A stretch of DNA of 51,216 nucleotides from Diphasiastrum complanatum (taxonomy: Eukaryota > Streptophyta > Lycopodiopsida > Lycopodiales > Lycopodiaceae). The position numbers and the translations under genes are program-made. Position 1 is the first letter of the stretch. Each line of letters starts with the position of its first letter. The DNA is taken from assembly GCA_029204225.1 (NCBI GenBank), contig MU831879.1:47501-98716 (forward strand). The letters are read 5' to 3'. The notes under the pieces were generated by a model. That model was given only the letters and a program-made list of their open reading frames with translations. It was not told where the DNA came from and did not search any database. Shown in pieces: positions 33,467-43,030 of the stretch.

Positions 33467-36400
33467 CTAATATCTATGCCTGTCTGGAACTGGCATGGGC
33501 TGTGTATCCGAGGGGGAAGACTCGTCATCCCCATCCTCCCAATCCGCCTCCGCATCAGCCCCCAAGCAGGCTAAACCAACAACACCTACTGCAGCTGGCT
33601 GTAATACTGCACCTCTACCAGCAACTGGAGCCCTGCGAGGTCGTCCTCTCCTCCCTGGCTGTTTCTGCGCCCTGCCTTTCTTGTTCGGTGCACCCTTGGG
33701 CCTTCCTGGCCTCTTGCGGACGAGGGGAGCCGCCAATGTCTTATCACCCCCATGCAGATCACCTGGCTGGCTAGGCTGGGCCCAAGCTGCGGCCGGCTGG
33801 GATAGAGAAGCCAAAGATGGGTTCTCTGTGCAGCTTATAGTGGAGGATAGGTCCGTGGAGTGTGTACCCGTGGGCCTGCTGCTGGTGGAGTTGGTTGTGG
33901 AGGGGCCGTCCCTGCAGGCGACAAGTACAGCGGCGATAAGTACTGAAAGGGGCGCTGCGGTGGCCGGTACTGGTACATCCTGGGTGCTGCCAAAGGAGGA
34001 GCCGGTGCCGTGGGTGCTGCCAGAGAGAAGGATGTGTCGTGGGTGCTGCCACTGGAGGAGCCACTGTGGATGTGGGCGCTGCAAGAGAAGATCTGGGCAC
34101 AGATGGTGGCCTGCCATGGAGACCTGCTGCGAAAGTGGATGGCAATGGAGGGGCTGCAGGCCTCAATGGCATCGGTGGCACTGGACGTGTTGTGCGGCGC
34201 ACATACATCCTCTGAGGAACTGGAGGAATTGCAGGCACCTCGTGTAGCTGCTCTGGCTGCGACTCTGTGTAGGGCATGCTGGCTAGAGAGGATGGGGGCG
34301 CCCTGACGCTCGGCATCTGCTGGGCCTCTGAATCCAACTCTGCAATCAAGTCGTCCAGTTGGGCATCCGAATACAAATGCTCTGGGCTCTGGGACTCATC
34401 ATGTGCACCATCCTCTAGATCATCTTGTGCCTCATCCTGTGCACTATGCGGACCCTGCATGGCCTCCCAATCGGTACAATCAAAGTCATCTGGTGACTCC
34501 TCTGGTGTGCTGTCATAGAAATGCCTATGACTCTGTGATGCACACATCCAAGCAGCTGCGGAAGGTAAGCCCAAATCACTTTGCCCCCTATCAAGAGCCT
34601 CCTCCATCATATCAACATAAGAAGGTATGCCAATGCCCCCCCCCTGTGTACCCTGCCTATCTCCCGGTATAATCTGTGGTATGTGACCCACCTCTACCAC
34701 GTGATGCACCTGTGAACCCTGCTCTAGGCGTGTGCCCAACACCTGTATCATATGCCTCATCCCTCTCTGATCTGGCGAACACAACCCGAATGGGCTCATC
34801 CTCATGCTGATCATCCTCTGACACTGGCTCATCTGCCTCATACAATGGAGGCTCTCTGTGCTCAAGCCCAAGCTCTCTCTCTCTCATTTCGGCAAGCTCC
34901 CTCTCTCTCTCTGCCATAAGCCGTGTGCCCAGGTCATCTGCAGGCATGGGATGGGTGCTGTCCGTAGGCAAGTCAACCTGGCACTCCAAATCTGATATCT
35001 TCGTTTGCAAGGTTAAAAATTTGCATGTTAGAGAGACAATTTGATCAAGAAACGAAACCAACGTACAAGTCGTCAACCAACATGCTCCGGGAGAATAACT
35101 AATCACCTGCAATGCGCTCGTAATGGTCGAAAGTCTCCTAGCAAGGCGTGCGTTGGTGCTACAGAACACCAACCGCTCCAACTGACTCACTGACAGCCTG
35201 TTTCTTCTCCTCGTGTGAATGAGTGCCCATGTGCTCCAATTGCGCTCACACGGAGGCAGCACAGTCCTGTGGTACGTGCATTTAAATGCTTCAGCACATT
35301 TGCACGGGTGGAACGTCAACGAAACACAGCAATGGAGGATAAAATGAGATGCATACCTGAGAAAGGACACGCAGTGCAAGACGCTGTATAGATGGATATG
35401 TGCTACCGAACATGGTCCACCAGGTAATGGGAAGTTGCCTCCTCTCTGGATCCTGAGCAGCCGGGTGGCCGAATGTGCCCATGCCGAAACGAAATGCAGC
35501 GAGCTCCTCCATGAGCCTGATAGGATCCAAACCTATGTGTGGACCCACTCTGTAAATGTACTGAAGCCAATCGGCCTCAAGCTCCCTGTCTGTGATCTGT
35601 GTCGAAGAGAGGAAGAGGGGATGCCGTATGTGTGCAACGTTGTGGATACTCATGTGGAAGTAGTTCCACCGCGTCTCCCAGATGAACTTCAGCTCGGCCA
35701 TTCTGCAGGTGAGAGGCATGTTAAAACCTGGGCATTACGAAAAAATGTAACATTGACAGAAAAACAAGCTAGCAACCACTGAAAAGATAAAGACCAATTA
35801 CATTACTGTACCACTTACCTCTCTGGCTGCAGGATGGGCAGCTGTAGGAACTATCCGATCCGGTCCATGAGCTCATATACCAGTCCAAGTGTCGACCCCT
35901 CGCTGTCAGCCATGCGGAGCACACTGTAGAGTGGTCGAAGCAGTCCTGACAATGTCTCTGCATCCCTCCAAAACTGATCTCCCCTCACCGTGGAAGAAAA
36001 GTGCTCACCATCCTCAGTCTGCTAAAATGTACTGGCACACCAAAGATCACTGGCAACCATCTATAGAAGTTGTGCCCTGCACCTGATCAAACGGTCGATG
36101 ACCACCAAGTCGAATGCAAAGCGTGTGGGGGCTGGCTTCTTGAGGTCCAACTGGTTGAACACCCGGAACATGGCAAGAACACGCCTCTTCCTGGTGACTT
36201 TTGTCACCAGGAAGAGGGCCTCACGGACTATGGCTCTAACCCAGGAAAGTGCACCTATGTCTCCCATCAGAAGGTCTATGTCGTGAGCTGCATAGGGGGT
36301 ATGATCAATGTGAGGGAACTCGGCCTCTAGCAGTACACCCATCTGAATGCAGTTCATGGCATTGTCCGTCACCACCGTGACGATATGCTGTGGGCCTATG

Positions 36401-37685
36401 GACAGGATGGAAGACCTGATGACATCAAACATGAACTCTGCAGATATGACTCTCCCCCCCCTGCTGCAATCCACTGCCCTCAAAAACTGTGCGCTCATGC
36501 AGCTGGAGACCAGTATGTTGAGGATCGGCCTCCTCCTGACATTAGTCCAGCCATCGGACATGATGCTGCAACCGTAAGTGGCCCAGTGGCGACGTAGAGG
36601 CTCCATCTCTCTAGACAATGACTCGACCCTATCCCTCAACATGTGTGTACGAACAACCTCTGAACTAGGGACTCTCCAGCTAGGGCTGACAGATTGTGCA
36701 AGACGGAAGGCCCTTCTGAAGGGCTCACAGTTGGTGATGGCAAATGGAAGGTTCAGCTCATAAATCAGACTGGCCACGGCCTGTGTGGCCTCTCTGTCCA
36801 TGTGCGGCTGATGCGCGTCGCGAATGCTCTACTGTCTAAGAACTCTCCCAGCTGGGCGACGGGTAGCGGACCTCCAGCACGGTGCACCAAACGTGACGGG
36901 AATGGATGATGACGCGACAAGCTGGGCACTAATGGATGCATCAGCTGTAAACATGGAATGGGGAGAGTGGGATGCACTGGCCGGGATGGGCAGCAGCATA
37001 AGTGGGGTACACTGGTGGAGGGGGGACATCTGGCATGGGATACGAAAACTGCTGGCTAGGGAGGTCATACGGATGGGAAGGGAGGGAGGAAGGGATCTCC
37101 TCAACATCCTGGAAGGCCTCGTCACTGGCATCCGGGGCCTGCTCCTGCTCGGGCTGTGGAGAGTCCATGAGAAAGACCAACAGTAGGTGGTGGTGGAACC
37201 GCAAAGGCAACTGGCGGACGAGATGGGACAGGTTCCACCGGAATGGGTGCAGATGGGGGTGCGTGTGGCGGAACTGTCTGAGGGGGGTGAGGGGCAAAGG
37301 GACTGGACGAGGATGCACTCCCTCTCCTCGTGCGTGCCAGCCAAGCAGGCAGCAACTCGGGGTAAACCACGTAAGGCGCGGTGCAAAACCGAAGAACACC
37401 CTCCGAAATGGTGTTCTCCCCCACCACAAGACGTGGCCCGTAGGTGTCCAGAAGTCGCTGCCTGACGGGAATGGACATGCTGGCATAGGGGGCAGCATTC
37501 AGCGTGCCACCATCTTTGGCGCGTGTGCCGAGTAAGTGGCCTTTAAGGCGAGTGAGGGTGGCAATGAACTCGGACAGGCAATATCGACAGTGCACGATCT
37601 TTGCACCGGACTTGTTGGACTTGTCGGGAACCCGCCTGACAATGTCCACCTCATCCCACAGATCGGCAAGGTTGAAATGCACCAT
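33467..37685 (-). pseudogene. hAT-1 transposase: BED finger, DUF659-type core, dimerisation region, AT-hook tail
   Basis: ATG 37685. A BED-like finger comes first (LWDEVDIVRRVP, VHCRYC with Cys33/Cys36, His50); the usual fourth ligand is not seen. The core has CSIMSDGWTN, IVTVVTDNAMNC and AAHDIDLLM at 36801-36061. Introns: 35703-35818, 35267-35356, 34999-35106, all GT-AG. Exons carry the hAT C-terminal block (LALRVLSQ; CERNWSTWALIHTRRRNRL). The last exon is acidic and Pro-rich, ending in AT-hooks (RPGRPKG, RRGRPRR). Damage: frameshifts near 37130-36950, at the C9 run 34637-34645 and near 34000; in-frame TAGs at 36061, 36022 and 35851. Confidence 0.85.
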
Positions 37686-37976
37686 CTCTGTAGAAGGAAC
37701 TGGGGAAAGAAGGCAGAGATGATTGTGAGTGCGATAGGAGGCGGAAAGCTGGAAAATCCACAGCAATGGCCGAAATAGCAGTAGCAGGGGCGGAAGCGAT
37801 CTATGCAACGCAAATACAGTGTGATGGCGAGGAGTGCGCGGACAGCAGAGAGGTTGCAGACAGCCAGAAGAGGGCGCGGACAGCAACGCGATGGGCAGGG
37901 AGAGAGATGAAGCGAGGGGGGGCTTAGGTTAAAAATATATATATTAATATATTAAATATTAAAAAATAATAAATAT

Positions 37977-38119
37977 TGTGGTACCGCGGATCAGTATGGA
38001 TCCGCGGTACCACAGTGGATCTGCGGTACCAAGATTCACGGATCCCGGTACCGCTGGATCTATGATACCGGGATCCGCGAATCCCGGTACCGCGGATCCA
38101 TACTGATCCGCGGTACCAT
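37977..38119. repeat. three-hairpin palindrome cluster built from GGTACCGCGGATCC
   Basis: Hairpin 1: 16-bp perfect arms 37977-37992/37999-38014. Hairpin 2: 12-bp arms 38039-38050/38066-38077. Hairpin 3: 13-bp arms 38086-38098/38105-38117. Hairpin 3 is the reverse complement of hairpin 1, so the whole stretch is also one large inverted repeat. It lies about 0.3 kb upstream of the hAT-1 start codon, after an AT-only block, and may be that element's subterminal region. Confidence 0.9.
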
Positions 38120-38154
38120 AATATATAGTATTTTTTTTTTTTAAAATAAAATCA

Positions 38155-38625
38155 AGTGGGCAATATGGGTATCAACTTGAAGCTGTTGACGAGAGCAGTG
38201 CATTTATACAGGTTGCCGGTTCTGACGAGAGCGAACAGCCAAAGGACCAAGGGGATGCAAAACACCAAAAAGTGTGTTTTCGCTCAGGGAGTCGGAAGGC
38301 CAAATCAAGAAGAGGCCGTTGGGGGGCTCTGCCCCCCAAACCCCCCGGACCCCCCGTTTCTCGGGGGGCTAACGCCCCCCGAACCCCAAGACTTGCTGCT
38401 ATATAGAAACTGTAATCTAGCCATCTCATAACCATCATGGTCTCACAGTAGACCCTATACTAACAACGGGCCTTACAGATCTGAGCTCACGGTTAACTAG
38501 TGACTACTAAACTGAGAGGTGCATTATTTAGTTGTCTAACACATTTTGTAGCTGAAAGCACCGGCAACCTACATAAATGCACTGCTCTCGTCAAGAGCTT
38601 CAAGCTGATACCCATATTGCCCACT
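38155..38625. mobile_element. 471-bp element with 66-bp terminal inverted repeats
   Basis: The arms 38155-38220 and 38560-38625 match at about 62 of 66 positions (start AGTGGGCAATATGGGTATCA). The core contains GC hairpins GGGGGGC-TCT-GCCCCCC and GGGGGGC-TAAC-GCCCCCC with intervening C6 runs (about 38321-38388). No coding frame is supported and no clear target duplication was seen; both sides are A/T runs. Confidence 0.75.
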
Positions 38626-38654
38626 AAATTTTTTTTTTTAAAAAAAATTAAAAA

Positions 38655-38841
38655 ATGGTGCCGCCCTGGTACCGGGGATTTTTGGGCGGCACCATAATGG
38701 CGGTACCACGTGCCACTATGATATATATATATATTTTTAACAAGAAATACACTAAAAAAAAAAACTTTAAAAATATATTAATATTATGGTGCCGCCCTGG
38801 TACCGCGTTTTCCAGGGCGGCACCATAATGGCGGTACCATG
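38655..38841. repeat. two direct copies of a 54-bp hairpin unit around an AT-rich core
   Basis: Units at 38655-38709 and 38786-38840 both read ATGGTGCCGCCCTGGTACC, a loop, GGGCGGCACCATAATGG and CGGTACCA. Unit 1 forms 12-bp arms (38655-38666/38684-38695). Unit 2 forms 17-bp perfect arms (38784-38800/38812-38828). Between them lies an A/T stretch with (TA)n. Confidence 0.9.
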
Positions 38842-38849
38842 GGGCACTG

Positions 38850-39367
38850 CTTTGTACCTAGGTTTTACTTTGTGTAACAACTTGTACGGCACTAGCCCAC
38901 TAACTTCAAAAGCTTTGTATAAGCAATGTATGCTTTATTATGCGAAATCCTTCTTAAGAGCTTAATTCTAATAAGGTTTAACAAAGTATACAAAATGACA
39001 CTTCAGGGTGGAAGCAAGGTTGTTCAACATTTACATGCAATATCAAGATGGCACTGTCTGGATAGATAAACAGGCATAAGATTTGCTTTGTTTCAACATT
39101 ACCTGTTGAGGTTGTCAGTAAACCCTTAGAGAACTTCCCAATCCTAAGAGTATGATCTACGGAGAGCTGAAGTACAAGCAGAATCCAAACAGTATTTTCC
39201 AGAACTTCAGTTTGAGCTTTGAGGTACAAGTTATAAAGCAGAACTTAACAGATTTAAGATCTTCCTACTTGAACAATGAAAAAATTACAATACCAGCAAA
39301 TTTCGTAAAAGGTAAGAGAGGATGATACATGCTTTCGAGGACCACTGCATCCGACCACAGATCTTGA
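38850..39367. other. no gene seen; downstream flank of the VIT-like gene
   Basis: AT-rich sequence without a supported frame. It contains GGCACTAGCCCAC at 38888-38900, which recurs at 41206-41218. Confidence 0.4.
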
Positions 39368-39373
39368 TTTATT
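39368..39373 (-). terminator. polyadenylation signal AATAAA of the VIT-like gene
   Basis: AATAAA on the minus strand about 67 bp after the TAA stop at 39440, at a plausible place for the 3' end of this transcript. Confidence 0.45.
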
Positions 39374-39439
39374 GACAAGTCTTGTATATCGCATCTTGAG
39401 TACAACATTTCAAGCAAGTTAGATAGAATAGTTGATCTC

Positions 39440-39737
39440 TTATCTTCCAATAGCATATGCAAGAGAAAATGCAGCAGCTGAAGCAAGGGCTCCAATGATA
39501 GTGGTTTGAATAGCACTCCACCAGGGTTTTGTGCCAGTGATACGCCCTTTTACATAACCAAATATGAAAAGAGCCAAAAGAGTGATACCAGCTGAGACTA
39601 TTAAAGCAGAAGAGACTTTTGAGATCAGCATATAAGGGAGTAAAGGTATCAGTCCCCCGAAAACATATGAGCCAGCAATAGTACTGGCACTCTGAAGAGC
39701 CCTTGATGGGTCGGGCTTTTCTAAGCCTAACTCAAAC
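39440..39737 (-). CDS. VIT1: vacuolar iron transporter (VIT1/CCC1 family), last exon
   Basis: Minus-strand exon with acceptor TGTTGCAG|GTTTGAG at 39738 and TAA at 39440. It opens with FELGLEKPDPSRALQSAS, then AGSYVFGGLIPLLPYM, ITLLALFIFGYVKGRITGT and SAIQTTIIGALASAAAFSLA. These are the C-terminal three membrane helices of plant VIT1, which moves Fe2+ (and Mn2+) into the vacuole. The length of about 98 codons and the absence of stops match the family. Upstream exons carrying the first helices and the metal-binding loop were not found between 39738 and 41100; they are beyond a long intron or lost. The symbol denotes family resemblance. Confidence 0.85.
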
Positions 39738-41095
39738 CTGCAACAGAGAAGTTTGAAAATCTGACATAATCCTGTGAATTTTTGTTGAAGAGAGATTGAC
39801 TAGGATAGTGAAACTCAAAAACCTTGTCAACAAAAAAAATCAAACCATAAAGCAATAAAATCGATAGAGAATTTATAAGCACTTTATTGCAAACTTATAT
39901 GAAGATGGAAAGAACTTGGAACAAGGTAAGTCAGAGGATAATTCCACTTGCAATGATATGAGCTTCTTCAAAATAAAGCATTGTTTTGGCATTTCAACAT
40001 CATTAAAAAAAAGGCTTTCCCAAACTGGAGAATTGACAGCTACTTAGCCACATGCTGTGTCTACAAATAGAACCGTAGTTAAATGCAATTTTTTCTAGGT
40101 TGAGCAGCGTCCTGAAATCATCTTTAATTTGTCACCTTCTCCAGCATAACTAAGTACCTAGTAAATGCATACCTAGGAATTTCCCCATGTTCCAACCAGA
40201 AGAGAAAACTATGGCAGCATGATACCATGAGCAGGCCCTTCAAGCTCTGAACATTCGTTCCATTTTACTTGAAGAGAAGGCTAAGATATTAAAAGATAAG
40301 ACCATAGGCTCCCGAGAGTGTTTTCATGTGTCAAGATAAAAATCCTCATCCCAATTCCACAGAAAATCACGGCTCCTATGCACAAACAGAAAATGAAGAA
40401 GATCAATCACCACATGGGTGCACCAGGTGAGTGGAAGCAGAAGCACAATAACTATGAGGCCAAGATACCAGATTGAACACTACAAAGCAAGAAAGGGATG
40501 CACATGCTGCACAGCTGTGTCGAACAGACATGAATGCGTAGCCAAAGTGCAAAATGCACTCCAACACATCCCCCTCCACCCCGATTATGAAGGACGGCAT
40601 CCAATTTGCCAATGACCTCCAGGAGGGTTTTTTCCTCGGAGCCTTTCAGGAGTATATTGCAGGTTCAGCACACACTCTTTCGTTTGTTAGTTTTCCTGAT
40701 TTACTCTACAACTTTAATTTGAAGTTTTCAAGCTGTCCATGATGTTAGAAATTAATGTTAATTTGACCGCTAATTTAATGGGCCATGCCTGCAAGCTATA
40801 TATAGGGACCTACCCGTCACATTAACTACAGATAAATTTTGCATGTAGTAGGGTGCTACAATTCTATTATAGGCCTCATATTTTTCTTAAGTAATAAACT
40901 TGGGAAATTACCAAGGATAGGATCAGAATTAAGGTCAAGCTTTTAGCTTTTACTAGAGCTACTAAAAATTCATATGAGGACTGGTGCCCAACCTTCCTCA
41001 TTCCATTGTAGCAAGTTTTCAAACTTATGATTAATCTGAAAATTTCCTCTTTTGCTCAATCATCTTGATGTGTGTGTGAGTACTGATAAGGATAC
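39738..41095 (-). other. presumed intron or upstream flank of the VIT-like gene
   Basis: No VIT-like upstream exon was found. Short frames at 40403-40742 on either strand have no recognised motif; the plus frame reading IMKDGIQFANDLQEGFFLGA is protein-like but unidentified. Confidence 0.35.
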
Positions 41096-41104
41096 TCTAC
41101 TTTT

Positions 41105-41165
41105 CCTCCGCGTCCGCGTCCGGATGCGGACGCCTCAGGGGTGCGTCCGCGTCCGGACGCGTCCA
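41105..41165. repeat. GC-rich palindromic block (GCGTCCGGACGC), left
   Basis: Repeats of GCGTCCG in both orientations including the 12-bp palindrome GCGTCCGGACGC and GGACGCGTCC, followed by A-runs. It is mirrored by 46806-46945. Likely subterminal region of a DNA transposon enclosing hAT-2. Confidence 0.75.
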
Positions 41166-41169
41166 CCCA

Positions 41170-41465
41170 TTTTCAAAAAAAAAATTCAAAAAAAAAAAAA
41201 ATACAGGCACTAGCCCACGCTGTCCCACATCCCCAAAGCGAAATAAAAGCAATTTATGGCCCCTCCCCCAGAATTAACTGCCCATGCCTCCCATAACTGA
41301 GATATTACCAAACAACGATGACTAATTATTATGAACCTTCATTGGGAACTAAGCTCCAAAAAAGCGGCAAAGAAAGATCTGAGAGTGGTTTGGATTGAAG
41401 ATGATGGTTTGTATGGCAAACATATTACTAATTTAGGGTTTAGGGTGCATCAGTGACTGTCTCAA
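41170..41465. other. no gene; contains two telomere-type repeats
   Basis: Holds A-runs, GGCACTAGCCCAC at 41206-41218 and TTTAGGGTTTAGGG at 41432-41445, two units of the plant telomere repeat, just before the LINE fragment. Confidence 0.5.
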
Positions 41466-41469
41466 AGAA

Positions 41470-42640
41470 GTGAATGCTCACCAGAGGATTTGGGAGAGGT
41501 GGACGCTCACCAGAAGAGTGACAAGCTCTCAGGACCAGAAGTCTCTGGGGGAAATCCATGCTCACCAAAAGAGTGACAAGCTATCAAGACAGGAAACCAC
41601 AAGACCTACACAGTACTATGTCTTATATGAAGTGATCGGTTTCCCCCCGGATGAACTTCAGCAGCTTACTGATTACTTATGCAAAACTGTGTCATTCACT
41701 ACAGAAAACCACAAGACCTACACACTACTGTGTCTCCGTTGATGAGATCGGTTTCTCCCATGATGAACTTCAACAGCTTACTAATTACTTTTGGCACTAC
41801 TTCAACACGCTACAACAAGCTGTCGAACTGGATACACTTGGGATTTCTATCACAGACCTTCCATCGGGCACCCATGAGTATATCAGACGCTTTCTCTATA
41901 GAGCATACCTGAGCCGGACATGGCAGTCAAACCCGACTATTACAGGACACACTTTCTGGAGCTAGACACAGTTGGATTTCCAGTTTTACCACACTATCTC
42001 ACCTCAGGGCTATCTCATGGGCTCCGATTTATTCTGGGCCAGTTCCGAGTGTCCTCACACCAGTTGGCGATTGAGACTGGACGCTTCCAGGGTACCCCAC
42101 GAGCGTTTTTGTCAGTTATGTTCATTATCTATGGTTGAGACAGAGGGGCATTTCCTTTTCACAAGTCCAGCTTACTATGAGATTAGAGGACGATATCATT
42201 GCCTTTTTCGTCAGACACCAGTTACATTACGATCCCTCATCTCATATGAGGACCCTAGATGTGTGGCACTTATGATACATGAGATGTCCCTCCTGCGTCA
42301 GGACCTATGTCAGACAGCTCAGCACACCTATCCAGACTCACAGTCTCAGATTACATCCTTCTTCTCTCGCCGGAGATCACGTTCTGATGCAGACATGACT
42401 GACAGCGATTGCGACGACATTCCCAGACCTAGGATGCAGAGACGACGCATCACCCAGCCTCAGGCGGTCACGAGAGTTACACGCCCTACCAGACCTCTTA
42501 CACAAAGACACACTATACATGCTCCTGTTCACAAGCGACGTCAGCGGGCTCCTGCACTTCCTCATGCTACAGCTCTCATTACATCCTTCTACAGCGCCAA
42601 TACAGACCTGGCATCTTGACATGGACACATTTGACTACCA
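41470..42640 (+). pseudogene. LINE (non-LTR retrotransposon) 3' end of ORF2
   Basis: Plus frames hold the zinc-finger-like tail typical after LINE reverse transcriptase: FRVSSHQLAIETGRFQGTPR in one frame, then RFCQLCSLSMVETEGHFLF, SPAYYEIRGRY in the next. A basic, Arg/Thr-rich tail ends in TAG-free frame to about 42617. The RT itself is gone. Upstream, segments of about 52 and 121 bp are tandemly duplicated (41477-41590; 41586-41800); the second duplication is not a multiple of three and breaks the frame. Cys-His spacing C-X2-C-X7-H is consistent with this family. Confidence 0.65.
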
Positions 42641-42799
42641 TGCACAGAGATTATCATTTATGTAGTTATCTTAGCTTGTACTAGATGTTTCCTTTTTTCT
42701 TTATTACAGTTTTTGAAGGCGTTTATACGCTCCACGGTTACCACATACTTGACATGTATTTCCTTAGTCTTATATGCCTTTTGGCATGGAAAAGACATT

Positions 42800-42805
42800 A
42801 ATAAA
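42800..42805 (+). terminator. polyadenylation signal AATAAA of the LINE
   Basis: AATAAA directly precedes the (TTC)n/(TC)n tail. Confidence 0.5.
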
Positions 42806-42807
42806 GC

Positions 42808-42832
42808 TTCTTCTTCTTCTTCTTCTTCTTCT

Positions 42833-42880
<48 letters not shown>
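42808..42880. repeat. (TTC)n followed by (TC)n microsatellite
   Basis: About ten TTC units then about 22 TC units, directly after AATAAA. Simple repeats at LINE 3' ends are common, so this may be the element's tail. Confidence 0.95.
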
Positions 42881-42881
<1 letters not shown>

Positions 42882-43030
42882 GAGCAAACCATTTCTGACT
42901 AACCATTCAAATTTCACAGAGAACCATTTGTAAGCAACCACGATAAATTAGCCATGACACAAATAGACTGTAAAAATATATACATCTCATCTGATGCCAC
43001 TGTACATGATGCTAAAATGTGTATCAGTAT

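Noticed and set aside
33495-34247. 250-codon plus-strand frame over the hAT-1 tail
   Set aside because: It is antisense to the Pro-rich and AT-hook coding exon and results from high GC content.
36829-37535. Overlapping frames on both strands in the hAT-1 linker
   Set aside because: Only the minus frame linked to the BED finger and then the PQPEQEQAPDASDE segment fits the transposase; the rest are GC-driven shadows.
41105-41165. CpG island promoter
   Set aside because: The block is too short and made of inverted GCGTCC repeats mirrored at 46806-46945; a transposon end fits better.
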